A stretch of DNA of 64,000 bases from Azolla caroliniana (lineage: Eukaryota > Polypodiophyta), in NCBI GenBank assembly GCA_043228905.1, contig JBHGNT010000016.1:434001-498000 (forward strand). Direction: 5' to 3'. Every line of letters starts with the position of its first letter. The stretch's first letter is position 1. Below the pieces are notes generated by a model that was not told the origin of the DNA, did not search any database, and saw nothing but the letters and a program-made list of their open reading frames with translations. Position numbers and translations under genes: made by a program. This document shows positions 39,568 to 53,330 of the stretch, in pieces.

Positions 39568-42500
39568 TTTTAATTCCATATCAGAGCTAGCGTTGTTAGC
39601 TTCGATTCGCATGTTTGAACACAAAAATACGATATCACAGGAGCCAGGTATGAACATTTTAATTTACCTACTAGCGCTTGTCAACTCCCTCCTCAAATTT
39701 GCTAATTCCTTCATGTCTCTCTACCTGAGTTTCAAAATCTTGATTTTTTAATTGCATATTAGAGCTAGCGTTGTTTGCTTCGATTCGTATTTTTGAACAC
39801 AGAAATCCGATATCACACGAGCCAGGTATGAACATTTTAATTTACCTACTAGCGCTTGTCAACTCCCTCCTCAAATTTGTTAATTTCTTCATGTCTCTCG
39901 ACCTGAGTTTCAAAATCTTGATTTTTGAATTCCATATCAGAGCTAGCATCGTTAGCTTCGAGTCGCATGTTTGAACACAGAAATCCGATGTCACACGAGC
40001 CAGGTATGAACATTTTAATTTACCTACTAGCTCTTGTCAACTCCCTCGTCAAATCTTCTAATTTCTTCATGTCTCTCGACCTGAGTTTCAAAATCCTGAT
40101 TTTTTAATTCTATATCAGAGCTAGCGTTGTTAGCTTCGATTCACATGTTTGAACACAGAAATCCGATATCACACGAGCCAGGTATGAACATTTTAATTTA
40201 CCTACTACCTCTTGTCAACTCCCTCCTCAAATTTGCTAATTTCTACATGTCTGTCGACCTGAGTTTCAAAATCTTGATTTTTTAATTCCATATCAGAGCT
40301 AGCGTTGTTAGCTTCGATTGGCATGTTTGAACACAGAAATCTAATATCACACGAGCTAGGTATGAACATTTTGATTTACTAACGCGCTCTTCTCCACTAC
40401 CTCCTCAAATTTGTTAATTTCTTCATGTCTCTCGACCTGAGTTTCAAAATCTTGATTTTTTAATTCTATATCATATCAAGCATTGCTAGCTTCGATTCAC
40501 ATGTTTGAACACAAAAATCTGATATCACACGAGCCAGGTATGAACATTTTAATTCCCTCCTCAAAATCGCTAATTTCTTCATGTCTCTCGACCTGAGTTT
40601 CAAAATCTTGATTTTTTAATTCCATATCAGAGCTAGCGTTGTTAGCTTCGATTCGCATGTTTGAACACAAAAATCCGATATCACAGGAGCCAGGTATGAA
40701 CATTTTAATTTACCTACTAGCGCTTGTCAACTCCCTCCTCAAATTTGCTAATTTCTTCATGTCTCTCGACCTGAGTTTCAAAATCTTGATTATTTAATTC
40801 CATATCAGAGCTAGCGTTGTTAGCTTCGATTCGCATGTTTGAACACAAAAATACGATATCACACGAGCCACGTATGAACATTTTAATTTACCTACTAGCT
40901 CTTGTCAACTCCCTCCTCAAATTTGCTAATTCCTTCATGTCTCTCTACCTGAGTTTCAAAATCTTGATTTTTCAATTCCATATCAGAGCTAGCGTTGTTA
41001 GCTTCGATTCGTATGTTTGAACACAGAAATCCGATATCACACGAGCCAGCTATGAACATTTTAATTTACCTACTAGCGCTTGTCAACTCCCTCCTCAAAT
41101 TTTTTAATTTCTTCATGTCTCTCGACCTGAGTTTCAAAATCTTGATTTTTGAATTCCATATCAGAGCTAGCATCGTTAGCTTCGAGTCGCATGTTTGAAC
41201 ACAGAAATCCGATATCACACGAGCCAGGTATGAACATTTTAATTTACCTACTAGCTCTTGTCAACTCCCTCGTCAAATCTTCTAATTTCTTCATGTCTCT
41301 CGACCTGACTTTCAAAATCTTGATTTTTTTAATTCTATATCAGAGCTAGCGTTGTTAGCTTCGATTCACATGTTTGAACACAGAAATCCGATATCACACG
41401 AGCCAGGTATGAACATTTTAATTTACCTACTAGCGCTTGTCAACTCCCTCCTCAAATTTGCTAATTTCTTCATGTCTCTCGACCTGAGTTCCAAAATCTT
41501 GATTTTTCAATTCCATATCAGAGCTAGCGTTGTTTGCTTCGATTTGCATGTTTGAACACAAAAATCCGATATCATACGGGCCAGGTATGAACATATTAAA
41601 CTCATTGCTCAAGTTTGTTACTTTCTTCATGTCTCTCGACCTGAGATTCAAAATCTTGATTTTTCTATTCCATATCAGAGCTAGCGTTGTTAGCTTCGAT
41701 TCGCATGTTTGAACACAAAAATCCGATATCACACGAGCCTGGAATGAACATTTTAATTTACTGACGCGCTCTTGTCAACTCTCTCCTCAAATTTGCTAAT
41801 TTCTTCATGTCTCTCGACCTGAGTTTCAAAATTTTGATTTTTTAATTCCATAACAGAGCTAGCGTTGTTAACTTCGATTCACATGTTTGAACACAAAAAT
41901 CCGATATCACAGGAGCCAGGTATGAACATTTTAATTTACCTACTAGCTCTTGTCAACTCCCTCCTCAAATTTGCTAATTCCTTCCTGTCTCTCTACCTGA
42001 GTTTCAAAATCTTGATTTTTTAATTTCATATTAGAGCTAGCGTTGTTTGCTTCGATTCGTATGTTTGAACACAGAAATCCGATATCACACGAGCCAGGTA
42101 TGAACATTTTAATTTACCTACTAGCGCTTGTCAACTCCCTCCTCAAATTTGTTAATTTCTTCATGTCTCTCGACCTGAGTTTCAAAATCTTGATTTTTGA
42201 ATTCCATATCAGAGCTAGCATCGTTAGCTTCGAGTCGCATGTTTGAACACAGAAATCCGATATCACACGAGCCAGGTATGAACATTTTAATTTACCTACT
42301 AGCTCTTGTCAACTCCCTCGTCAAATCTTCTAATTTCTTCATGTCTCTCGACCTGAGTTTCAAAATCTTGATTTTTTTAATTCTATATCAAAGCTAGCGT
42401 TGTTAGCTTCGATTCACATGTTTGAACACAGAAATCCGATATCACAGGAGCCAGGTATGAACATTTTAATTTACCTACTAGCGCTTGTCAATTCCCTCCT

Positions 42501-45500
42501 CAAATTTGCTAATTTCTTCATGTCTCTCGACCTGAGTTTCAAAATCTTGATTTTTTAATTCCATATCAGAGCTAGCGTTGTTAACTTCGATTCGCATGTT
42601 TGAACACAAAAATACGATATCACACGAGCCACGTATGAACATTTTAATTTACCTACTAGCTCTTGTCAACTCCCTCCTCAAATTCGCTAATTCCTTCATG
42701 TCTCTCTACCTGAGTTTCAAAATCTTGATTTTTCAATTCCATATTAGAGCTAGCGTTGTTTGCTTCGATTCGTATGTTTGAACACAAAAATCCGATATCA
42801 TACGGGCCAGGTATGAACATTTTAAACTCATTCCTCAAGTTTGTTACTTTCTTCATGTCTCTCGACCTGAGATTCAAAATCTTGATTTTTCTATTCCATA
42901 TCAGAGCTAGCGTTGTTAGCTTCGATTCGCATGTTTGAACACAAAAATCCGATATCACACGAGCCTGGAATGAACATTTTAATTTACTAACGCGCTCTTG
43001 TCAACTCTCTCCTCAAATTTGCTAATTTCTTCATGTCTCTCGACCTGAGTTTCAAAATTTCGATTTTTTAATTCCATATCAGAGCTAGCGTTGTTAACTT
43101 CGATTCGCATGTTTGAACACAAAAATCCGATATCACAGGAGCCAGGTATGAACATTTTAATTTACCTACTAGCGCTTGTCAACTCCCTCCTCAGATTTGC
43201 TAATTTCTTCATGTCTCTCGACCTGAGTTTCAAAATCTTGATTATTTAATTCCATATCAGAGCTAGCGTTGTTAGCTTCGATTCGCATGTTTGAACACAA
43301 AAATACGATATCACACGGGCCACGTATGAACATTTTAATTTACGTACTAGCTCTTGTCAACTCCCTCCTCAAATTTGCTAATTCCTTCATGTCTCTCTAC
43401 CTGAGTTTCAAAATCTTGATTTTTTAATTTCATATTAGAGCTAGTGTTGTTTGCTTCGATTCGTATGTTTGAACACAGAAATCCGATATCACACGAGCCA
43501 GGTATGAACATTTTAATTTACCTACTAGCGCTTGTCAACTCCCTCCTCAAATTTGTTAATTTCTTCATGTCTCTCGACCTGAGTTTCAAAATCTTGATTT
43601 TTGAATTCCATATTAGAGGTAGCATCGTTAGCTTCGAGTCGCATGTTTGAACACAGAAATCCGATATCACACGAGCCAGGTATGAACATTTTAATTTACC
43701 TACTAGCTCTTGTCAACTCCCTCGTCAAATCTTCTAATTTCTTCATGTCTCTCGACCTGAGTTTCAAAATCTTGATTTTTTAATTCTATATCAGAGCTAG
43801 CGTTGTTAGCTTCGATTCACATGTTTGAACACAGAAATCCGAAATCACACGAGCCAGCTATGAACATTTTAATTTACCTACTAGCGCTTGTCAACTCCCT
43901 CCTCAAATTTGCTAATTTCTTCATGTCTCTCGACCTGAGTTTCAAAATCTTGATTTTCCAATTCCATATCAGAGCTAGCGTTGTTAGCTTCGATTCGCAT
44001 GTTTGAACACAGAAATCCGATATCATACGAGCCAGGTATGAACATTTTAATTTACTTACAAGCTCTTCTAAACTCCCTCCTCAAATTTGCTAATTTCTTC
44101 ATGTCTCTCGACCTGAGTTTCAAAATCTTGATTTTTCAATTCTATAACAGAGCTAGCGTTGTTACCTTTGATTCGTATGTTTGAATACAGAAATCTGATA
44201 TCACACGAGCCAGGTATGAACATTTTAATTAACCTACTAGCTCTTGTCAACTCCCTCCTCAAATTTGTTAATTTCTTCATGTCTCTCGACCTGAGTTTCA
44301 AAATCTTGATTTTTGAATTCCATATCAGAGCTAGTGTTCTTAGCTTCGATTCGCATGTTTGAACATAGAAATCCGATATCACACGAGCCAGGTATGAACA
44401 TTTTAATTTACCTACTAGCGATTGTCAACTCCCACCTCAAATTTGCTAATTTCTTCATGTCTCTCGACCTGAGTTTCAAAATCTTGATTTTTCAATTCCA
44501 TATCAGAGCTAGCGTTGTTAGCTTTCATTCTTATGTTTGAACACAGAAATCCGATATCACACGAGCCAGGTATGAACATTTTAATTTACCTACTAGCTCT
44601 TGTCAACTCCGTCCTCAAATTTGTTAATTTCTTCATGTCTCTTGACCTGAGTTTCAAAATCTTGATTATTTAATTCCATATCAGAGCAAGCGTTGTTAGC
44701 TTCGATTCGCATGTTTGAACATAGAAATCCGATAGCACACGAGCCAGGTATGAACATTTTAATTTACCTACTTGCTGTTGTCAACTACCTCCTCAAATTT
44801 GTTAATTTCTTCATGTCTCTCGACCTGAGATTCAAAATCTTGATTATTAAATTCCATATTAGAGCTAGCGTTGTTAGCTTCGATTTGCATATTGGAACAC
44901 AGAAATCCGATATCACACGAGCCAGGTATGAACATTTTAATTTACCTACTAGCTCTTGTCAACTCCCTCCTCAAATTTATTAATTTCTTCATGTCTCTCG
45001 ACCTGAGTTTCAAAATCTTGATTATTTAATTCCATATCAGAGCAAGCGTTGTTAGCATCGATTCGCATGATTGAACACAGAAATCCGATATCACACGAGC
45101 CAAGTATAAACATTTTAATTTACTTACTAGCGCTTGTCATCTCCCTCCTCAAATTTGCTAATTTCTTAATTACTCTCGACCTGAGTTTCAAAATCTTTAT
45201 TTTTCAATTCCATATCAGAGCTAGCGTTGTTAGCTTCGATTCGCATGTTTGAACATAGAAATCCGATAGCACACGAGCCAGGTATGAACATTTTAATTTA
45301 CCTACTAGCTCTTGTCAACTACCTCCTCAAATTTGTTAATTTCTTCATGTCTCTCGACCTGAGTTTCAAAATCTTGATTATTAAATTCCATATTAGAGCT
45401 AGCGTTGTTAGCTTCGATTTGCATATTGGAACACAGAAATCCGATATCACACGAACCAGGTATGAACATTTTAATTTACCTACTACCTCTTGTCAACTCC

Positions 45501-46069
45501 CTCCTCAAATTTGCTAATTTCTACATGTCTGTCGACCTGAGTTTCAAAATCTTGATTTTTTAATTCCATATCAGAGCTAGCGTTGTTAGCTTTCATTCTT
45601 ATGTTTGAACACAGAAATCTGATATCACACGAGCTAGGTATGAACATTTTGATTTACTAACGCGCTCTTCTCCACTACCTCCTCAAATTTGTTAATTTCT
45701 TCATGTCTCTCGACCTGAGTTTCAAAATCTTGATTTTTTAATTCTATATCATATCAAGCATTGCTAGCTTCGATTCACATGTTTGAACACAAAAATCTGA
45801 TATCACACGAGCCAGGTATGAACATTTTAATTCCCTCCTCAAAATCGCTAATTTCTTAATGTCTCTCGACCTGAGTTTCAAAATCTTGATTTTTTAATTC
45901 CATATCAGAGCTAGCGTTGTTAGCTTCGATTCGCATGTTTGAACACAGAAATCCGATATCATACGAGCCAGGTATGAACATTTTAATTTACTTACAAGCT
46001 CTTCTAAACTCCCTCCTCAAATTTGCTAATTTCTTCATGTCTCTCGACCTGAGTTTCAAAATCTTGATT
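39568..46069. repeat. 6502-bp higher-order unit B, copy 2
   Basis: This is a complete second copy, directly following copy 1 and nearly identical to it. It also matches copy 3 from 46070 onward, as well as the segment just before each unit boundary (39061-39567 against 45563-46069). Confidence 0.95.
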
Positions 46070-48606
46070 TTTTAATTCCATATCAGAGCTAGCGTTGTTA
46101 GCTTCGATTCGCATGTTTGAACACAAAAATACGATATCACAGGAGCCAGGTATGAACATTTTAATTTACCTACTAGCGCTTGTCAACTCCCTCCTCAAAT
46201 TTGCTAATTCCTTCATGTCTCTCTACCTGAGTTTCAAAATCTTGATTTTTTAATTGCATATTAGAGCTAGCGTTGTTTGCTTCGATTCGTATTTTTGAAC
46301 ACAGAAATCCGATATCACACGAGCCAGGTATGAACATTTTAATTTACCTACTAGCGCTTGTCAACTCCCTCCTCAAATTTGTTAATTTCTTCATGTCTCT
46401 CGACCTGAGTTTCAAAATCTTGATTTTTGAATTCCATATCAGAGCTAGCATCGTTAGCTTCGAGTCGCATGTTTGAACACAGAAATCCGATGTCACACGA
46501 GCCAGGTATGAACATTTTAATTTACCTACTAGCTCTTGTCAACTCCCTCGTCAAATCTTCTAATTTCTTCATGTCTCTCGACCTGAGTTTCAAAATCCTG
46601 ATTTTTTAATTCTATATCAGAGCTAGCGTTGTTAGCTTCGATTCACATGTTTGAACACAGAAATCCGATATCACACGAGCCAGGTATGAACATTTTAATT
46701 TACCTACTACCTCTTGTCAACTCCCTCCTCAAATTTGCTAATTTCTACATGTCTGTCGACCTGAGTTTCAAAATCTTGATTTTTTAATTCCATATCAGAG
46801 CTAGCGTTGTTAGCTTCGATTGGCATGTTTGAACACAGAAATCTAATATCACACGAGCTAGGTATGAACATTTTGATTTACTAACGCGCTCTTCTCCACT
46901 ACCTCCTCAAATTTGTTAATTTCTTCATGTCTCTCGACCTGAGTTTCAAAATCTTGATTTTTTAATTCTATATCATATCAAGCATTGCTAGCTTCGATTC
47001 ACATGTTTGAACACAAAAATCTGATATCACACGAGCCAGGTATGAACATTTTAATTCCCTCCTCAAAATCGCTAATTTCTTCATGTCTCTCGACCTGAGT
47101 TTCAAAATCTTGATTTTTTAATTCCATATCAGAGCTAGCGTTGTTAGCTTCGATTCGCATGTTTGAACACAAAAATCCGATATCACAGGAGCCAGGTATG
47201 AACATTTTAATTTACCTACTAGCGCTTGTCAACTCCCTCCTCAAATTTGCTAATTTCTTCATGTCTCTCGACCTGAGTTTCAAAATCTTGATTATTTAAT
47301 TCCATATCAGAGCTAGCGTTGTTAGCTTCGATTCGCATGTTTGAACACAAAAATACGATATCACACGAGCCACGTATGAACATTTTAATTTACCTACTAG
47401 CTCTTGTCAACTCCCTCCTCAAATTTGCTAATTCCTTCATGTCTCTCTACCTGAGTTTCAAAATCTTGATTTTTCAATTCCATATCAGAGCTAGCGTTGT
47501 TAGCTTCGATTCGTATGTTTGAACACAGAAATCCGATATCACACGAGCCAGCTATGAACATTTTAATTTACCTACTAGCGCTTGTCAACTCCCTCCTCAA
47601 ATTTTTTAATTTCTTCATGTCTCTCGACCTGAGTTTCAAAATCTTGATTTTTGAATTCCATATCAGAGCTAGCATCGTTAGCTTCGAGTCGCATGTTTGA
47701 ACACAGAAATCCGATATCACACGAGCCAGGTATGAACATTTTAATTTACCTACTAGCTCTTGTCAACTCCCTCGTCAAATCTTCTAATTTCTTCATGTCT
47801 CTCGACCTGACTTTCAAAATCTTGATTTTTTTAATTCTATATCAGAGCTAGCGTTGTTAGCTTCGATTCACATGTTTGAACACAGAAATCCGATATCACA
47901 CGAGCCAGGTATGAACATTTTAATTTACCTACTAGCGCTTGTCAACTCCCTCCTCAAATTTGCTAATTTCTTCATGTCTCTCGACCTGAGTTCCAAAATC
48001 TTGATTTTTCAATTCCATATCAGAGCTAGCGTTGTTTGCTTCGATTTGCATGTTTGAACACAAAAATCCGATATCATACGGGCCAGGTATGAACATATTA
48101 AACTCATTGCTCAAGTTTGTTACTTTCTTCATGTCTCTCGACCTGAGATTCAAAATCTTGATTTTTCTATTCCATATCAGAGCTAGCGTTGTTAGCTTCG
48201 ATTCGCATGTTTGAACACAAAAATCCGATATCACACGAGCCTGGAATGAACATTTTAATTTACTGACGCGCTCTTGTCAACTCTCTCCTCAAATTTGCTA
48301 ATTTCTTCATGTCTCTCGACCTGAGTTTCAAAATTTTGATTTTTTAATTCCATAACAGAGCTAGCGTTGTTAACTTCGATTCACATGTTTGAACACAAAA
48401 ATCCGATATCACAGGAGCCAGGTATGAACATTTTAATTTACCTACTAGCTCTTGTCAACTCCCTCCTCAAATTTGCTAATTCCTTCCTGTCTCTCTACCT
48501 GAGTTTCAAAATCTTGATTTTTTAATTTCATATTAGAGCTAGCGTTGTTTGCTTCGATTCGTATGTTTGAACACAGAAATCCGATATCACACGAGCCAGG
48601 TATGAA
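46070..48606. repeat. 6502-bp higher-order unit B, partial copy 3 (about 2.5 kb)
   Basis: The third copy follows copy 2 without a break and stays nearly identical up to GAGCCAGGTATGAA at 48606. There GGTATGAAG replaces GGTATGAAC and the monomer succession changes. The 3' two-thirds of the unit is missing or was replaced. Confidence 0.93.
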
Positions 48607-51600
48607 GATTTTAATTTACCTACTAGCGCTTGTCAACTCCCTCCTCAAATTTGCTAATTTCTTCATGTCTCTCGACCTGAGTTTCAAAATCTTGATTTTT
48701 TAATTCCATATCAGAGCTAGCGTTGTTAGCTTCGATTTGCATGTTTGAACAGAAATATCCGATATCATACGGGCCAGATATAAACATTTTAATTTACCTA
48801 CTAGCTCTTGTCAACTCCCTCCTCAAATTTGCTAATTTCTTCATGTCTCTCGACCTGAGTTTAAAAATCTTGATTTTTCAATTCCATATCAGAGCTAGCG
48901 TTGTTAGCTTCAATTCGCATGTTTGAACACAAAAATCCGATATCATAGGGGCCAGGTATGAACATTTTAATTTACCTACTAGCGCTTGTCAACTCCCTCC
49001 TCAAATTTGCTAATTTCTTCATGTCTCTCGACCTGAGTTTCAAAATCTTGATTTTTAAATTCCATATCAGAGCTAGCGTTGTTTGCTTTGATTTGCATGT
49101 TTGAACACAAAAATCCGATATCATACGGGCCAGGTATGAACATTTTAATTTACCTACTAGCGCTTGTCAACTCCCTCCTCAAATTTGCTAATTTCTTCAT
49201 GTCTCTCGACCTGAGTTTCAAAATCTTGATTTTTAAATTCCATATCAGAGCTAGCGTTGTTTGCTTTGATTTGCATGTTTGAACACAAAAATCCGATATC
49301 ATACGGGCCAGATATGAACATTTTAATTTACCTACTAGCTCTTGTCAACTCCCTCCTCAAATTAGCTCATTTCTTCATGTCTCTCGACCTGAGTTTCAAA
49401 ATCTTGATTTTTTAATTCCATATCAGAGCTAGCATTGTTAGCTTCGATTCGTATGTTTGAACTCTTGTCAACTCTTGTCAACTCCCTCCTCGAATTAGCT
49501 AATTTCTTCATGTCTCCCGACCTGAGTTTCAAAATCTTGATTTTTCAATTCCATATCAGAGCTAGCGTTGTTAGCTTTGATTCGCAGGTTTGAATACAAA
49601 AATCCGATATCACACGAGCTAGCGATGAACATTTTAATTCCCTCCTCAAATTTGCTAATTTCTTCATGTCTCCTGACCTGAGTTTCAAAATCTTGATTTT
49701 CCAATTCCATATCAGAGCTACGTTGTTAGCTTCGATTCGCATGTTTGAACACAAAAAACTGATATCATACGGGCCAGATATGAACATTTTAATTTACCTA
49801 CTAGCTCTTGTCAACTCCCTCCTCAAATTAGCTCATTTCTTCATGTCTCTCGACCTGAGTTTAAAAATCTTGATTTTTTAATTCCATATCAGAGCTAGCG
49901 TTGTTAGCTTCGATTCGCATGTTTGAACACAGAAATCCGATATCATACGGGCCAGGTATGAACATTTTAATTTACTTACAAGCTCTTTTAAACTCCCTCC
50001 TCAAATTTGCTAATTTCTTCATGTCTCTCGACCTGAGTCTCAAAATCTTGATTTTTCAATTCTATAACAGAGCTAGCGTTGTTACCTTTGATTCGTATGT
50101 TTGAATACAGAAATCTGATATCACACGAGCCAGGTATGAACATTTTAATTTACCTACTAGCTCTTGTCAACTCCCTCCTCAAATTTGTTAATTTCTTCAT
50201 GTCTGTCGACCTGAGTTTCAAAATCTTGATTTTTGAATTCCATATCAGAGCTAGTGTTGTTAGCTTCGATTCGCATGTTTGAACACAGAAATCCGATATC
50301 ACACGAGCCAGGTATGAACATTTTAATTTACTGACTAGCGCTTGTCAACTCCCACCTCAAATTTGCTAATTTCTTCATGTCTCTCGACCTGAGTTTCAAA
50401 ATCTAGATTTTTCAATTCCATATCAGAGCTAGCGTTGTTAGCTTTGATTCTTATGTTTGAACACAGAAATCCGATATCACACGAGCCAGGTATGTACATT
50501 TTAATTTACCTACTAGCTCTTGTCAACTCCCTCCTCGAATTTGTTAATTTCTTCATGTCTCTGGACCTGAGTTTCAAAATCTTGATTTTTTAATTCCATA
50601 TCAGAGCAAGCATTGTTAGCTTTGATTCGCATGTTTGAATACAGAAATCCGATATCACACGAGCTAGCTAATTTCTTCATGTCTGTATCATATCAGAGCT
50701 AGCGTTGTTAGCTTTGATTTGTATGTTTGAACACAGAAATTCGATATCACACGAGCCAGGTATGAAGATTTTAATTTACCTACTACTTCTTGTCAACTCC
50801 CTCCTCAAATTTGCTAATTTCTTCATGTCTGTCGACCTGAGTTTCAAAATCTTGATTTTTTAATTCCATATCAGAGCTAGCGTTGTTAGCTTCGATTTGC
50901 ATGTTTGAACAGAAATATCCGATATCATACGGGCCAGATATAAACATTTTAATTTACCTACTAGCTCTTGTCAACTCCCTCCTCAAATTTGCTAATTTCT
51001 TCATGTCTCTCGACCTGAGTTTAAAAATCTTGATTTTTCAATTCCATATCAGAGCTAGCGTTGTTAGCTTCAATTCGCATGTTTGAACACAAAAATCCGA
51101 TATCATAGGGGCCAGATATAAACATTTTAATTTACCTACTAGCTCTTGTCAACTCCCTCCTCAAATTAGCTAATTTCTTCATGTCTCTCGACCTGAGTTT
51201 CAAAATCTAGTTTTTTAATTCCGTATCAGAGCTAACGTTGTTAGCTTCGATTCGCATGTTTGAACACAAAAATCCGATATCATACGGGCCAGGTATGAAC
51301 ATTTTAACTTAGTTACTAGCGCTTGTCAACTCCCTCCTCAAATTTGCTAATTTCTTCATGTCTCTCGACCTGAGTTTCAAAATCTTGATTTTTCAATTTC
51401 ATATCAGAGCTAGCGTTGTTAGCTTCGATTCGCATGTTTGAACACAAAAATCCGATATCATACGGGCCAGGTATGAACATTTTAATTTACTTACAAGCTC
51501 TTCTAAACTCCGTCCTCAAATTTGCTAATTTCTTCATGTCTCTCGACCTGAGTTTCAAAATCTTGATTTTTCAATTCCATATCAGAGCTAGCGTTGTTAG

Positions 51601-51650
51601 CTTCGATTTGCATGTTTGAACACAAAAATCTGATATCATACGGGCCAGGT
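48607..51650. repeat. Satellite segment with 2160-bp duplication and identical neighbouring monomers
   Basis: The monomer with CATGTTTGAACAGAAATATCC and GGGCCAGATATAAAC at about 48740 recurs at about 50900, offset 2160 bp, together with its neighbours. Monomers 48954-49131 and 49132-49309 look identical to each other, sharing TTTGCTTTGATTTGCATG. The stretch is rich in the CATACGGGCC sub-family. Confidence 0.8.
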
Positions 51651-53330
51651 ATGAACATTTTAATTTACTTACCAGCTCTTCTAAACTCCCTCCTCAAGTT
51701 TGCTAATTTTGTTCATATCTCTCGACCTGAGTTTCAAAATCTTGATTTTTAAATTCTATATCATATCAAGCATTGCTAGCTTCGATTCGCATGTTTGAAC
51801 ACAAAAATCTGATATCACACGAGCCAGGTATGAACATTTTAATTCCCTCCTCAAAATCGCTAATTTCTTCATGTCTCTCGACCTGAGTTTCAAAATTTTG
51901 ATTTTTTAATTCCATAGAAGAGCTAGCGTTGTTAGCTTCGATTCGCATGTTTGAACACAGAAATCCGATATCACACGAGCCAGGTATGAACATTTTAATT
52001 TACATACTTGCTCTTGTCAACTCCCTCCTCAAATTTGCTAATTTCTTCATGTCTCTCGACCTGAGTTTCAAAATCTTGATTTTTGATTTCCATATCAGAG
52101 CTAGCGTTGTTAGCTTTGATTCGTATGTTTGAACACAGAAATTCGATATCACACGAGCCAGGTATGAACATTTTAATTTACCTAGTACCTCTTGTCAACT
52201 CCCTCCTCAAATTAGCTAATTTCTTCATGTCTGTCGACCTGAGTTTCAAAATCTTGATTTTTTAATTCCATATCAGAGCTAGCGTTGTTAGTTTCGATTC
52301 GCATGTTTGAACACAAAAATCTGATATCAGACGAGCCAGGTATGAACATTTTGATTTACTAACGCGCTCTTCTCCACTACCTCCTCAAATTTGTTAATTT
52401 CTTCATGTCTCTCGACCTTATTTTCAAAATCTTGATTTTTTAATTCCATTTTAGAGCTAGCATTGTTAGCTTCGATTCGCATGTTTGAACACAGAAATCC
52501 GATATCACACGAGCCAGGTATGAACATTTTAATTTACCTACTAGCTCTTGTCAACTCCCTCCTTAAATTTGTTAATTTCTTTATGTCTCTTGACCTGAGT
52601 TTCAAAATCTTGATTATTTAATTCCATATCAGAGCAAGCGTTGTTAGCTTCGATTTGCATGTTTGAACACAAAAATCCGATATCACACGAGCCAGGTATG
52701 AACATTTTAATTTACCTACTAGCTCTTGTTAACTCCCTCCTCCAATTTGCTAATTTCTTCATGTCTCTCGACCTGAGATTCAAAATCTTGATTTTTGAAT
52801 TCCATTTTTGAGCTAGCGTTGTTAGCTTCGATTCGCATGTTTGAACACAGAAATCTGATATCACACGAGCCAGGTTTGAACATTTTAATTTACCTACTAG
52901 CGCTTGTCAACTCCCTCCTCAAATTTGCTAATTTCTTCATGTCTCTCGACCTGAGTTTCAAAATCTAGATTTTTCAATTCCATATTAGAGCTAGCGTTGT
53001 TAGCTTTGATTCTTATGTTTGAACACAGAAATCCGATATCACACGAGCCAGGTATGAACATTTTAATTTACCTACTATCTCTTGTCAACTCCCTCCTCAA
53101 ATTTGTGAATTTCTTCATGTCTCTTGACCTGAATTTCAATATCTTGATTTTTGACTTCCATTTTAGAGCTAGCTTTGTTAGCTTCGATTCGCATGTTTGA
53201 ACACAGAAATCCGATATCACACGAGCCAGGTATGAACATTTTAATTTACCTACTAGCGCTTGTGAACTCCCTCCTCAAATTTGCTAATTTCTTCATGTCT
53301 CTCGACCTGAGTTTCAAAATCACCAAAAAC

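Larger units (their letters stand above)
32647..53321. repeat. 178-bp tandem satellite array, right block
   Basis: This is the same satellite as the left block, resuming exactly where the copia element ends and stopping at 53321, where the sequence TTTCAAAATC changes to unrelated A-rich DNA. Type A monomers dominate. A sub-family with ATCATACGGGCC in place of ATCACACGAGCC is frequent between about 48.7 and 51.7 kb. The block holds the 6502-bp tandem duplication listed separately. Both blocks together amount to roughly 278 monomers (about 49.5 kb divided by 178). Confidence 0.97.

Noticed and set aside
33269-53200. Dozens of 60-100-codon ORFs with MFEHRNPISHEPGMNILIYLLAL-type sequence in the satellite
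   Set aside because: They recur because the monomer recurs. The frame shifts from monomer to monomer (178 is not a multiple of 3), and type B monomers close it with TAA right after ATTTAC. No initiation or codon-level conservation is seen. Antisense ORFs (MFIPGSCDIGFLCSN) have the same origin.
1-53321. CRISPR-like regular repeats
   Set aside because: The repeat is contiguous with no unique spacers, the unit is about 178 bp, and the context is a eukaryotic genome with plant LTR retrotransposons. It is a satellite.
1-53321. CENP-B box in the satellite
   Set aside because: No good match to the mammalian CENP-B box core was seen; CTTCGATTCGCATG shares only part of it.
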